Below are positions 1 through 41,380 of a stretch of DNA of 64,000 nucleotides, piece by piece (within the stretch, counting starts at the first letter, position 1; each line of letters starts with the position of its first letter). Under the pieces are notes generated by a model. It did no database searches. It was not told the DNA's origin and worked only from the letters and a program-made list of their open reading frames with translations. Both the position numbers and the translations under genes were made by a program. The stretch comes from Chromobotia macracanthus (Eukaryota > Chordata > Actinopteri > Cypriniformes > Botiidae): the NCBI GenBank assembly GCA_036877525.1, contig JAZGTH010000062.1, positions 7,624,501 through 7,688,500 of the forward strand, given 5' to 3'.

Positions 1-362
1 GCATTTTTGTGATTGAAAGAAACATTGTATGCTATATGTACTGAACACCGTCAGCTGTCATTTTAAGTGGCGTCCAGTTTTCATTTTAGTAATAACAGTG
101 GTTGGTTTTGCATATTTAATCTTTTGGCATTATATATTATTTATTAAGTACTGATTTAGAAAACAATTGATTAGAGGATACAGTATTTAATAAAAAGGGC
201 AGGCACATTGCATTGTGGGATAGAGTGTTCCTTGCCAGCTGCTCTGTTTTGTTTTGCACATTTTGTCAAATGTTTTCATTCAGTAGGTGTTCCATGCACA
301 CAGAACATGTACATACTGAGTCTTCCATGTATTTCATCTTTTTTGTTTTCTCCCCTGTTTAG

Positions 363-366
363 AGTC
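363..366 (+). other. cyfip1: 5' UTR remnant of the first coding exon of cyfip1
   Basis: A pyrimidine-rich acceptor ending in ag at 361-362 leaves only four untranslated bases before the ATG at 367. The rest of the 5' UTR must therefore come from at least one upstream non-coding exon. I could not place that exon in bases 1-360. Confidence 0.6.
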
Positions 367-26653
<26,287 letters not shown>

Positions 26654-27300
26654 GATTACCGTACATTTACACCACTTAAAAGCAATAAAGTGCCATGATA
26701 AGAGGGAACATACTTAGCAACAAGAGTTTAAACTCTAGGACCAGTTTCACTGTCACATTCTACTTAAAGGGCCAACTTTAGTATGCAACCCATGCAGTGG
26801 TCACATAGCCAGTAAGCTGCTTTGTGGTAGGCCAAGTGATTTGGTATGCAACAATCATTCGTAACATTACTGGTTTTGCGTGTCTCAGGCTTGGTAAATC
26901 AGGCCAAACTATATTTTAAGACTGTCGAAAAAAATGGCCCAGTTTTATAGTTTAGGTTGTACACGCACGTGCCTTATTATAGACAAGTAACTCCTATCTT
27001 TTATGTGTTCATGATAGCACAGTGCTACTCATTTTCATATTTTATATTGGGAAAGCTGTTGGTAGAGGGTAGGGAAAAGGCTAAGTGGGTTTTATTAGCT
27101 GATTATTTAAGGCTGTTGTGGTGAGAAAGCAGTGGTATATTTTTTTAATATGGGGTTTAATTGCATGCAAGATTTTACTTTATTTACTTTTATTATTCTG
27201 AATGACACATGTAACCAAGTTCTTATTCTGGATGAATGTGCCTTTTTGGATTTATGTAATCTAATTTTAATTAAATAAATGTGTATCAAATCTTAGATTC
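26654..27300 (+). other. cyfip1: 3' UTR of cyfip1 with two possible poly(A) signals
   Basis: After the TGA at 26651-26653 there is an AATAAA at 26684-26689 and another at 27274-27279. Either could end the transcript. The nipa2 stop codon on the other strand is only about 450 bp beyond the second signal, so the two genes converge with little space between them. Confidence 0.5.
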
Positions 27301-27713
27301 TTTAATATTACTTCTGTACCAAACACAAAAGGAAAACAATGAAGAAATCACCCAAAAACGAATTTTCTATCATTTACCTCTGTCATATTGAAAATCAGCA
27401 TAATTTCCAACAGTGTTCTTCTTCCCACTTGGATATCTTTATTACAAAGTCAACACAACTACCAGCTTCTTGGTAGAAAGAAGTTAGGTGCATGTAAATA
27501 TCTGTACATAAAATATAACAAAAGTCTCTTAAAAACATACGTGTATTCACAGTGCTACATGAGGAATGAGATGAAGAATAAAGTAAGGCAAATAAAATAA
27601 AAACCCTTAGTACAATCAATTGGTCCATCTTTTTTGCCTTAAGAGTTGATTGTCTCAGGTTTGATCTTGTAAAAGAAGAAAATTCCAGTAGTCCAAACAG
27701 CAGCAAAAACATT

Positions 27714-27719
27714 TTTATT
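27714..27719 (-). terminator. nipa2: Possible nipa2 poly(A) signal
   Basis: AATAAA on the minus strand 25 bp after the stop codon. Another lies at 27438-27443. The first would give a very short 3' UTR, so the second is equally possible. Confidence 0.4.
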
Positions 27720-27743
27720 CGTCAGCTGCTGCACACTTAGACC

Positions 27744-31232
<3,489 letters not shown>

Positions 31233-31321
31233 AGTGTTAACTGTAGGATTTCCACCTGTCACATTGACATACACGCATAAAAGATTCGCTCCAGAGGAGC
31301 GGTCCTGACCAACTGCGACAC
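31233..31321 (-). other. nipa2: 5' UTR part of the first coding exon of nipa2
   Basis: On the minus strand an acceptor (tttcttttcag) ends at 31322, and 89 untranslated bases precede the ATG at 31232. At least one upstream non-coding exon is therefore needed; candidate donors are CCAG/GTACTC near 31886 and AAAGG/GTAAGC near 32527. Confidence 0.65.
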
Positions 31322-31885
31322 CTGAAAAGAAACAACAAACAATAAGAAATTAAGTAATCGATTTTCAATAAATATGTTGTTATCGATATAATTATCGTGA
31401 TCCTATATCATACCGGTTTCGTTAGAACACGACAAAAATGACCACTCATACGATCTGAGTTTGCATTCGTGACAGAGAATAACAAACGACCGCATAATGC
31501 AGCGATACTGACATGACATAAGCAGAAGTGAGCAAAAAACGACTTAAGTCACGCCAGGAGGCTTGTGTTGTAACGATAAGAATATTATCAGCACAGATCA
31601 ATGTTATTCGCCCTAGTTTGAAGTCCGATTATAAGGTACGAGACATACAGCTGATCCAGCAAACTTTCCAGTACAAGTAAGAGCAAACACTGACTCGCAC
31701 AACACCCGTGTCCTTTTAAACCAAGTTATTTGAGTGTCTGCGTTTGGGAATCGCCACACTGGGCGAGATCCACCTAACATGACAACAACATGACAATTGC
31801 TCTATACCAACAACCAAACCCAGCAGAATAGCCTAGCCAGTTAGATCACGGATGGCTGACGAAGGTTGCGAACTAGTATGAGTAC

Positions 31886-32065
31886 CTGGATGTCTTCCAG
31901 CGATCAGCTCGACATTGTGTCAGGTCACGGATATTTCAACATTTGGACTTTCACATTTTCTGCCGACCGCTGTGTTGACACTAACCTTCGCAGAGCCACC
32001 TACACGGCGTAAGAAGACAAGAGCGCGCATGCGCAAAAACTGTCCACTGATTGGTCATTGGTCAT
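31886..32065 (-). promoter_or_regulatory. nipa2: Probable nipa2 core promoter: NRF1 palindrome and two inverted CCAAT boxes
   Basis: GCGCATGCGC at 32025-32034 is a perfect NRF1 consensus. Two ATTGG motifs (CCAAT on the minus strand) are at 32050-32054 and 32057-32061, upstream of the NRF1 site with respect to nipa2. A donor-like CCAG/GTACTC at 31886 could end a short first exon. There is no TATA box. This is typical housekeeping architecture; the start site itself is not determined. Confidence 0.55.
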
Positions 32066-33282
32066 CGTACGTCTTGTGTTTTATCATGCGTTAAAAACTT
32101 GGTCGATCATGTAAAACGAAATTATATAATACTCTGAAAACCATTTTAGTTAAATATGTATGTATTGGATAAATAAGTAATTATCAAATGATTATTACTG
32201 CCCTCTCCGCCCATAATGAATGCATAATAAATGAGCGCTTTGTTGCACTAGTGACGTCTGTACCGATAGGTAAATGTTAGGAGCAACAACTTAAAATAAA
32301 CCTTTACAAGAAATTTTCTTGCGCGACAAGAACGTTACGTCATTATTCATTTAATCAAACAAAAACAGTTATACTAGGCAATAACAAAGTTTAAGTAAAA
32401 CACAAATGGACTGATACCAAATTTGTCAATACGCATTAACCAGACATATATTTGGCTAAGTTGTCTTAGACTTAGTTGCCTATGTATTACGTAAAAATAC
32501 ATAAATGAGACATAGCACAGCTTACCCTTTTTGAAGTAATTTCCGTTCGTTGTTGGGACAGAAAGATCAGGAAGATGCAGAAGGAAAGAGCTCAGCGACT
32601 AGGAAGCGAACTCTTGCGAATAAAAGTGAGGACAACAGCCCCTGCTGGCCGTCAGGGTTCGCTTACAATGACATTTCATTATTGATGGTAGACTGATCAA
32701 AACTGTCACCATGGAGTTATTCCAGTGACAACCCTGAGCTGTTTTGTATACGACTAGTTAGTGTTTTAGCCTGTTTGTTTTCATTTATTGCGATTTCAAA
32801 AAGTGAGCACAGGCAACAAAAGAAACCTAATTATGGCAACAAAAAGCCAAAATAAAAATGAACATTTCCATCAATATAAAAATATTTTCAGTTGCACAGA
32901 TTAACATTTCTATTGCATTTTTAATACATGTTTATATTGCATTTGTCTACCCGAAATAAAAAAAATACAATTATTAAAAAACAACCACTTTATCCATAAT
33001 AAAATGGAACCCGCAGTTGTGTATAAATCAATAACTTAATTAATACAGTACCATTAATAATTGATTTACATCATGAAAATTACATTATTACATTATAAAA
33101 AGCTAATATTTTTCAGAATATATCAGAATAGTATAATAAAATTAAAACAATCGATTATTGAGATCAGTTTGGTCCAATTCTTTATAATACTTATGTTTGG
33201 AAAAACAATTTTAATATTAAAAATATAAAGAAATTAATATGAGTTTTTTCCTTTTAAGCTTTAGATTGACTCCAAGCAAGTG
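32066..33282. other. AT-rich spacer between nipa2 promoter and nipa1 relic
   Basis: No coding frame is recognised. Around 32520-32650 the minus strand has a donor-like AAAAGG/GTAAGC after a less AT-rich stretch, which could be an alternative nipa2 first exon. Otherwise the stretch is plain AT-rich DNA. Confidence 0.5.
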
Positions 33283-33718
33283 TGGAGTCTACAGAAACTG
33301 TGATAAAAACACAAATAATACCCAAAAAGTCCACAATGCCAAGTGCTGTCCATTCCTTAAAGAGAAAAGGCCAGGATGACACAGGAGGTGAAAGTCACAT
33401 AGTAGATGGCCTCAAACATGCTCAAGCTAAAGCTCTCCAAGGCTTTGTTGATGAAGGTGAACTAGATCAGTACACTGACTATAAGAATTCCCAGCAGCCC
33501 CAGGAAGAGGTAAAGTGCTCTGTTATCGCTTGCAGGCATCCCACAAAAGGCTTCCTGGGCAGCCAGTGCCAGGCTTTTGCTACTTGGCACAGTGAAACTC
33601 CCAAAGAAAGAACAGATGCCTATGTACACCGTAATGTTGGATGTTCTGTGAGCTGGAGACAACCAGCCAATCAGTGCGATTAGTAACAGGACTACTACTG
33701 AGACAGAAACCAGGAACA
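33283..33718 (-). pseudogene. nipa1: Last coding exon of NIPA1, broken by a nonsense codon and a frameshift
   Basis: Minus-strand translation gives VFLVSVSVVVLLLIALIGW, SPAHRTSNITVYIGICSF and FGSFTVPSSKSLALAAQEAF, then after a TAG (33462-33464) INKALESF and FEAIYYVTFTSCVILAFS, then in a shifted frame FKEWTALGIVDFLGIICVF. These follow mammalian NIPA1 (APAHGPTNIMVYISICS, GSFTVPSTKGIGLAAQ, INKALECF, AIYYVVFTT). The TAG aligns with a conserved Gln (CAG to TAG). The acceptor phase (G/TG) equals the homologous nipa2 boundary (G/GC), so this is a decayed gene and not a retrocopy. Other nipa1 exons were not clearly found upstream. Confidence 0.85.
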
Positions 33719-36529
33719 CTAATACATAAATAGAATTATTAGAAACAGTACAACAGTTTATGAGATTTTTCCTTTACACATCAATTACTACAACATGAAG
33801 TTTATTTAACAAAGTTCAAGTGGAGCACGGTCATGTAATCCAACCAATCATCATGCAGGGGTGAATATATTCGGGCCAAATTCTGAGCTTGGAGCCCTCC
33901 CCCCAGACAGCATGCTAAATATGCATCTATGATCATTTGCGATTGCATGTTGGTGCGAACTCGGATTTTAAAGAAAACAAAACAGACTTTTACCAGCACT
34001 GTGTATTTATATACAAAAAATCTCACATCTATAATACAGTACAGTACATTTGTAGCAATAGCATCCAGGCTGCCAGAATGGCCCTGGTTAACCATGAAGA
34101 AATAAAATATCATATGTGACAGTATAAGTGCCCTAATAATGTACATGTGGTGTAATATGTAATAAGGTAATAAGTTACATTATATAAGTTGCAAACAATG
34201 GATTCTGTAACATTTTTTTTTTTTGGTGGACTACTCAGACCACCACCTGGCATAGAAACAGTAATACCTAGAACATTTGTAGGTAAATTCGACCTACAGG
34301 GATAGGAGGGCATAACAGATCTAAGCATCTAAATTCTGAGCATCTAAGCATGAAGATCTAAGCATCTACATTTTTACCTTATAGATAACTTTGGGACTAA
34401 AAAGAGAGATTAAGGTTATCAAATTTGAAATACCAGATTTGTGAACTCGTAGTATTCCCTTTTTTTGACATGGATAAAAAAATGTGGATCATGTGGATCC
34501 ATTGACAAAACTGGACAGAACAGCAATCACAACACCAACCACTGGATTCATCCATAAATTTTAGTTGGGTTTATGAACGTAATATTTAAATCTCAATGTC
34601 ATTCTAAAGACTGATTACACTTTAATATAATATTACTAATATTAGAGGAAAAGGGATGTGTGTGTTATATTATAAACTTTGTCATTCGTTGAGTAACTCA
34701 CACCATCATATGAACTGAAAAGGATGGACATGGAACCCCAAAAACTTATTTACATGGCTTTACCTGCTGTGTTATCAACTCCTGCTGGTTAAGACGCATT
34801 AAACATATTTGTAAGTAACAATCACCTATGTTTATGAGCTTTTAACTAAAGTTAAAATTGCACACATTATTTGAAACCTCTCATTGTGTCTTCCATGTAT
34901 TATTGACCTTGATAAAACCGTGAAGAGCTTCAAGCGTTTAACAGCAGGTGGCGTTTTAATACAAAAATATTAAATGTTGACAATTGAATCCTTCATCAGG
35001 CCATCTGTATATTTTTACAGCGCCAAAATAATGAATAACTTTAAATAATTATTAAACCAACGTTAATTTATATATTGACATGATTAATAATCAAGTCATT
35101 AATTTAGACATGTTTCAAAAATGGAAAAAAGTCACTTTGCATTCATAACTATTTTACTACAAAGCAATTATATAAATTAAACTGTAGAAAAAGTTTATTT
35201 ATATCCGAAAGTCTGACTAAACGAAATAACCATGTATTCTTAATTTTAGTGAGTGTCGCACTTCATGTGTGTCCATGCCTGTCTGTGATTCATTACCTGA
35301 TGAACTCCAGTGCCTTAAAGGAAACCTATACGTAAATAATGGAAATCAGCTGGAGGAATAAGTGTTTTAATAAGGTTTAAACTGTGATCTGTTGTTTGAT
35401 CCCTGAATTTTTAGGTTTTTAGGTAAGGGCTGCAACTGCAGCGAGGAGAGAAAGGATGCATCTTTTTCCCTTGATGCCCAGCTGAGCTTCCACGACAAAT
35501 GGCTGAGGATAGACCTGCTGGTACTTTTGTAATAAATGTTGTAATTGTTCCAAATATTATGTAGTTTGTTCCCGCCTTGATGCTGAATATAGTGTTGATG
35601 TTTTCTGGTTGGGAGGGATTTATTGAAACCTCTAAACAAGTCTAAACGTACTGTTATACTGTTTGTCAACATTTGCATCTGTATAGCTGTGTTCAGTAAC
35701 ACAGTAAGTAGTTACTAAGCCTCAACAGAATAAGCAGTTATTTGTTGACGTTGGACATCTGTATTTTGTCTGATGTGAATCGCAGTAGTCAATTTGGTCA
35801 GTAGCATTTATAAAGTATTGCTGGAGGGAGGAGGCTGTTTGTTTAAAACCACGTATGTATTTTTACTTTATGTCTTTATGTTTATTTATTGGACCGCCTG
35901 CCTGACTTCTCACATAGAGGTCTTCTCTTACTGAATATCGTATGATTACCAGAAACCGCCTTGCTTGGTTCCTTTTTTTGTCTGTGACTAAATACAAAAT
36001 AACATAATATGTAACATAATACAATAATTCTACGTTTTTTGCATGGGTTGTTAGACCACCAAACAATCTTATTATGTATGTTTCTACATAAAGTGGGGAA
36101 TTGTTCAACAGATTAAATTTCAAAACACATGGATTCATTTAGTACTGATTCCTGGAAGGAGTGTCATAATGGACCAGAATGCTTGTTTGTTGGGTCTGTC
36201 TGGACATTTGGGTCTCTGTGATATTTTTCTTCCATATTGCAGTCCTGGAGCTGTTAATAGCATCAGCTCAATGCTTGTGAAAGCCTTGCTGCTTTTCACA
36301 AGTTAATGTCTGGTGTCTTATTTAATTTGTCATTTGGACATTTAAAACTTGAGAAAGGGCTAAAATTGTACTAATTACTGCCCAAAGCTTCACAGAGCCT
36401 TTGGCAGCTTTGAAAGGTGTGAGCAACAGAAGTGTAACATTTGCTAATGGTCACCCAAAGACCTCTAAGGATGAAGTAAGGGATTTCTGCTTGAATCTAA
36501 TGACTTCAGTCAGATTGTAAAATGAAAGT

Positions 36530-36745
36530 GACATTTATCTGGTATGGTAACCCATAATCAAAATGTGACCTGCATTTAACCTATCACTGGTGGGGAGTGA
36601 ACACACTGTAAGTTGTGAACACACACACACGTAGCAGTGGGAGGTTAGGGTACCTCAGTTGCTACCTGCCAGCACTAGAATCGAACAAGCAACCTTATGA
36701 TTACAAGTCTGACTCAATAACCAGTAGGCCACAACTGCCTGAAGT
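36530..36745 (-). mobile_element. tRNA-derived SINE (second family)
   Basis: On the minus strand the head reads caggcagttgtggcctactg followed by a B-box-like ggttgcttgttcgattcta. The body contains the fish-repeat segments gtggggagtgaacacactgt and tgtgacctgcatttaaccta. A head of the same family is at 50205-50290 on the plus strand. Confidence 0.75.
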
Positions 36746-37002
36746 AGAAAAACAGTAAAACAGAGAGTGCTGAACTCAACATGCTGATTACTGCATCCAC
36801 TTTGGAATTCTTGGAAGCAGTAGACCTTAGTTTGGTAAAGGGAGCCCTTTGAAAACTAAATGGAGTTAATTGTGCTGTTTGGTGCTGTTAGCAGTGCAGA
36901 ATTTGCAGTTGTAATGACTTTGTGATTATAAGAGATGTATGATGTCATAACTGGTGTGAGAGTGTTCATCTGCAAGCATGTGTGTGAAGGCGGCTGTGCA
37001 TG

Positions 37003-37033
37003 ACACACACACACACACACACATACACACACA
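37003..37033. repeat. (CA)n microsatellite
   Basis: A CA run with one interruption, in the nipa1-herc2 gap. Confidence 0.85.
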
Positions 37034-38064
37034 TTGTTTTTTTCATGTTTTATTGGGACATTCCATAGACGTAATGGTGTTTATACTGTACTGTATATTC
37101 AATCCCCCCACAGTAACCCTGAATTTTTCTGGTATTACTATACTTATGGGGACATTTGTTTCCCCCAACACACTTCTCTTATCTTGGTCCCCTCAGCACA
37201 TCTAAGTGCAAAGCAGTTTCCATTGGCCAAGTTTTTCATCGGAACAGCACTGTAATGTAAGACAGCAGATGGATTTGCCACAGCTAAATGTGGCCCAGTT
37301 ATTCAGCCCTACTCTTTCAATGTGTATGGGTTGTGAGTGTTTGTGGTCCCCCTTGGCTATTTGGGGCTTGGGTGACTGTACAGACTGTCTGTGTGAAGCT
37401 ATTTATACCTCATTAGTGGTATATGTAGTTGTTAGCCCTGTGTGTTTATAGGCAGGTCTAGGTGAAGCAGCTTTCTGGTGGATGCTGATAAGACCATGCT
37501 GATGGGAATGCACATAGGCCCCTATGAACATCACATGCTAGTGAGCTGGAGGTCCTGTAACCCCCTCACTCACATTTGATTAATTATATATTCCACCCTG
37601 TTACTTGGTAAAAGTTAGGAAAGTTAAAACTTCTTCACTTATCATTGTCTTGCACAAAGTCTTTCTCTTTTGCCCTCAGACTGACTCTCAGTGTTGTGTG
37701 GGCTGTCCTGCTTCAGGCCCTATGAGAGTTAGGTGACTTGGCTTGCAAAAGGCTTAAGCGGACTTCAGACTGGCTATTTGAATTCACCCAGTCTGCCTGC
37801 ATGGGGCTTTTAAGCAGAGGCGGTGCAGAGATGAAGGCACTCCACAACAACAGTAAGCTGGAGCCTAACAAAGTTTCATGCAGGCAAAATGAAGGCTTTG
37901 ATATGGAAACAAATCACCAGCAAACACAGATGGGTTAAGCTATGTAATTTTATAATACAAAATATAAAATTTAGATTTCTCCTGTTGTAAAATTGTTGTA
38001 AAAAGTTGTAAAATTCTCATTTTTGAGCTTTTTAACAATGAAACATTTTTGGTAAGCTACAAAT

Positions 38065-38300
38065 TCTACAGCTGCAAACTGTAAATTCTTGGGTTAAAAA
38101 TGAGCAAAAACAAGTTCTTCAGTTTTGAACAAGTTCTTCACAGATCAGTGTCACTACGGTAAGTTTATAATAATGATTTATAATTTGAGCTGCCGGGTCT
38201 GATTTCCTGGGAAATGTCACTTTGGCTTCATTTTTAACATACATAAAGAACAATATGTAAAGTAACCTACAATTTTGTTTTAAAAAAGATTGCAGCTATA
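38065..38300. mobile_element. Diverged copy of the AGCTGCAAT MITE
   Basis: It begins ctacagctgcaaactgtaaa, contains gccgggtctgatttcctggg (shared with the copy at 17410) and ends gattgcagctatat, so both terminal repeats can still be seen. Confidence 0.6.
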
Positions 38301-38422
38301 TGTGATGTATGTCAGCCTTTAATAACTTAGAAGAAATAACTTATGCTCCACAAAACAATAATTCTGGGACAAAAGAGATAGAATTTTAGTGCTATTTTAG
38401 ATTTTAGTGCTCGGTTGGTCAG

Positions 38423-38508
38423 TAAAGGAGTGGAAAGTTTGGCCCGGGTGGGATCAAAAACAGGCTCTTTCCTTTGCTTTGCTTTCCTCTGCAGAGCCTG
38501 GAGATCAG
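38423..38508 (+). pseudogene. herc2: herc2 relic, N-terminal exon piece
   Basis: The translation KGVESLARVGSK ... FLCFAFLCRAWRSGE follows human HERC2 KGVEGLARVGSR ... FAFAFLRRAWRSGE. It is followed by an intact donor (CAG/GTGAGC) and preceded by an ag. There is no stop inside. Confidence 0.85.
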
Positions 38509-38576
38509 GTGAGCTTATTCTCAGCATCAGTGTTTGCCTTACTCTTGGCCTCCAAACCACCCACAAACTGCCCACA

Positions 38577-38716
38577 GACCATTCATTATCCAAAGCGACT
38601 TGCAGTGCATTTAAGACTTTTACATTGATACATTTCAGTGCCTGTGTTCCCTGGGAATCAAACCTACAACCTTTGCACTGCTAACACAATGCTCTACTAA
38701 TTGAGCTATAGGCACA
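38577..38716 (-). mobile_element. tRNA-derived SINE
   Basis: Minus-strand head with tagctcaattagtagagca (A box), loop ttagcag-like, ggtttgattccc (B box) and an upstream-lying tail cattatccaaagcgacttgc. It sits in the gap between the first two herc2 pieces. Confidence 0.8.
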
Positions 38717-38754
38717 CATCCTAAGGGACTTAGTGAATTCAAGTCTGAGCAACA

Positions 38755-38845
38755 TTTGATCAGTATGTGTGTTCCCTGGAAATCGAACCCACAAGCTTTT
38801 ACACTGCTAACGCAATGTTCTACCAGTTGAGCTACAGGAACACTA
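38755..38845 (-). mobile_element. tRNA-derived SINE head, second copy in near-tandem
   Basis: Minus-strand tagctcaactggtagaacat, gcgttagcagt and gggttcgatttcc, the same family as the copy ending 40 bp away. It lacks most of the tail. Confidence 0.75.
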
Positions 38846-39889
38846 GATCTTCTCAATCGAGTAAGCACTATTCTGATTGATTTTACTGTGTGTTTTCTGT
38901 TTAGTCATTAGCATTGCCATTCATTTTTCACATCAACCTAGTGTTGTGGAATAATACATTTCTGATAACTCCACCCCTAAATGGTATGTAAAAACAAAAC
39001 AAACAGTGATTGGTCACTTTACATGTCAGTCAGGTGACTCTTGTCTAAATCTACAGTTCTTGGAAGTTTAAAATAAATAAAGCACCAACTATTTTGTGGC
39101 AATCAAAGGTCTGGTAATGCAAGACTACATTTTTCTAGAGCTGACTGACCTTGAGGGTTTCTTCCACATTACGCAGAATGCATTTCACTGAACACGTTGT
39201 GATTATAGCTGCCAAATGTATTATGGCGTTCTGTGCTGTTTTTCTGAGAGATGTTGCACTTGGAAATCTTATTCTTGGAGTGTGATTTCAGTGATCTATT
39301 GTAATCAGAGAATTTGTCACTACTTTGCAACTATTTTCTGTGTTACTCAAACCCTGCATTGTTTTGTGGCTCTTATGTATTGATATATATTATATATAAA
39401 AAAGAGTTTTTGTCAGGCTTGTCTTTCAATTGGGTGATGGTTTATTTAAGCAATGTTTAACCACTGTATTTTATGATCTTATTTTGCATGAGAATCATTG
39501 TTTTCCCCATGGGCAGGTTTTAATCTCTCTATATAGGAAGGGTTTAACCCAGAGCTCAGAGCAAATGTTAAGCAAAGTTTCCTTTTCTTCAGTGTTCAAA
39601 ACTGCAACTCTGGTCAGAAGGTTAAAGACTGGTAGGAGATCTGTCTGTGATCTGTGTGGATGTTGAGAGAGCTACAGTACAGTGTCCACATGGAATGGGT
39701 GGAGAACAGTCTCTCTTGCTCAGGAAACAGAACCTCCCTGAAACCTGAGTCATGTGCACATTCTATTGAACAGCTGGATTTGAGCAGAACTGAAAAAAAA
39801 GATGACAATAGGGAAGGGAGAAGGTAGATGAAAGGAGAGGAGGGGTGAATGTTTATCTTATGATCAAGGGTTACATTATCCAGGAACTT

Positions 39890-40025
39890 ACAGTTGGATG
39901 CTGTTATCTAAGGGGCCTTACAGTGTATGTGGTGTAATTTTGTATGTTTCCTACAAACCGAACCCTTAACCTTGGAGTTGCAAGTGGCGTATTCCATATG
40001 TTGAGCTACAGGGATATAGGAACAC
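39890..40025 (-). mobile_element. tRNA-derived SINE, diverged
   Basis: Minus-strand tagctcaacatatggaatac and aaggttaagggttcggttt, with a tail remnant. It lies between herc2 pieces. Confidence 0.6.
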
Positions 40026-40117
40026 ATTTCTGTTTTTGACAGCAGAGTGACAGAGTGATTGACTTTAACAGAAGAATTTGTATGTGCAATGAGAGATGTA
40101 TACATATATACATACTA

Positions 40118-40118
<1 letters not shown>

Positions 40119-40146
<28 letters not shown>
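40119..40146. repeat. (CA)n microsatellite
   Basis: A pure CA run between herc2 pieces. Confidence 0.9.
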
Positions 40147-40149
<3 letters not shown>

Positions 40150-40266
40150 TTTACATAAGAACTAGAGCTCATAGCAGACAAACCACCTAATTCAAAAATG
40201 TAATTTTGATTTAAAGGAAGGTATTACTGCAACCTGTTGTGTTTGTGCTTTGTCTGGTGATTATGC

Positions 40267-40267
<1 letters not shown>

Positions 40268-40323
<56 letters not shown>

Positions 40324-40324
40324 A
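40268..40324. repeat. (TA)n(CA)n compound microsatellite
   Basis: About 40 bases of alternating AT followed by a short AC run, just before the herc2 piece at 40463. Confidence 0.95.
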
Positions 40325-40462
40325 AAGAAGCTGGTATGATATTAAACAAATAAATAATTTCAGATTTTCTTCCCATCTAAAAAGCTAGTAATGATCATGA
40401 ATTGATATCATTTGAGTGCTCACTGCTGCTGAAGCTCATTTGATGGGGCTCTTGTATGTCAG

Positions 40463-40640
40463 TGATATCCATGGACGTGCCAGTGGAAGAGTTCCCAGTA
40501 CCATTCCTCTGCAGCATCAGCACCTGGCCCTGGCCATTCTGCTGGAGCTGGCAGTACAGCGCAGAACTCTCAATTACCAAGGGCCCCTCCTGTCACTCCT
40601 GTTACATTTGACCAGGATCCCACTTAAATTGTCTCACACC
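40463..40640 (+). pseudogene. herc2: herc2 relic, exon piece before the lost RLD1
   Basis: SDIHGRASGRVPSTIPLQ then HQHLALAILLELAVQRRTL follows human DVHGTPATKGPGSIPLQ and DQHLALAILLELAVQRGTL. The sequence that should follow (RCC1-like domain 1) is gone; the next piece is already beyond that domain. The minus strand of the same segment also has an open frame, but it is a shadow. Confidence 0.85.
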
Positions 40641-40950
40641 TTTTAATGACTTAAAAGTGTTAAAAATGTCTTACCTGTCTTGAAACATTTAGCTTGCTTT
40701 GTTTAATATTTAATTCTATTTAATTCTAATGACCAATGAATGCTGGTTTTCCCTGGTTTTATCTGCAGTCAGTGTAGCATCACATATATTAGCATCTCTT
40801 GTTGAAATAACATAAAACAAAGCACAGAAACTATTGTTATAATTTTTATGGCGGTTGGGTATGATAAGTCTTGTGTCTATGTTGACAGGAAGTGATGTCA
40901 GCTACTACCTTCAAATGTGCCTGTTTAATATGTTATTCTTTTCTCCTCTG

Positions 40951-41151
40951 AGTTTTCCGTGGCCGTCATGCTCAGAGTGGTCCGTGGGGCTGCATGTGCC
41001 ATTTGTGGTGGACATCTGCACCATGACCTTCGAGCAGCTGGACCTTCTCCTACGGCAGGTCAGCTAGTGAATGGATGGCAGCTCTGATTGGCTGCCGATG
41101 CAAGAGAAAGAATGCATGGTTGTGTCTGCTCTTAACCTGCTCAGACTACAG
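40951..41151 (+). pseudogene. herc2: herc2 relic, exon after RLD1 with two adjacent stop codons
   Basis: SCSEWSVGLHVPFVVDICTM then TFEQLDLLLRQVS, then TAG TGA at 41065-41070 where the human protein has Glu-Gly, then MDGSSDW and QEKECMVVSALNLLRLQ, all in one frame. A donor (CAG/GTCAGA) follows. The double stop is direct proof of decay in an otherwise well-kept exon. Confidence 0.92.
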
Positions 41152-41380
41152 GTCAGATGTCTAAACCTTATTTATCTGTTCTTGTTTAATTATCAGAATC
41201 TACATTGTTGCATTAAAAACATGCACAATCAAAGTACAAGTTTGTCATAATCATATCAGGGAATTCCATTAAATGAAATTGTGTTATTTTAAGTGATTTC
41301 TGCTTCTTCCTATTGCTCAAATGATAGAGAATGGTGCAAGCAACAGCAAAGTCATGGGTCAGAAGGTTGCACTTTCAGAA

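Larger units (their letters stand above)
33719..38422. other. Gap between nipa1 and herc2 relics
   Basis: Mostly unique-looking AT-rich DNA with a SINE at about 36530-36745 and a CA run at 37003-37033. A weak minus-strand nipa1-like stretch is at 35419-35520. No intact gene is recognised. The 5' exons of nipa1 and herc2 would be expected here but appear lost or eroded beyond recognition. Confidence 0.5.

Noticed and set aside
33282..33683. Plus-strand 133-codon frame
   Set aside because: It is the reverse-strand shadow of the nipa1 relic exon.
37738..37938. Frame loosely resembling the extreme N-terminus of HERC2
   Set aside because: Only a handful of scattered identities, no shared run of residues, and no clear splice edges; chance cannot be excluded.
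40395..40580. Minus-strand frame ending in a serine-rich tail, looking like a last exon
   Set aside because: The plus strand of the same bases matches HERC2 (HLALAILLELAVQR), so the minus frame is a shadow.
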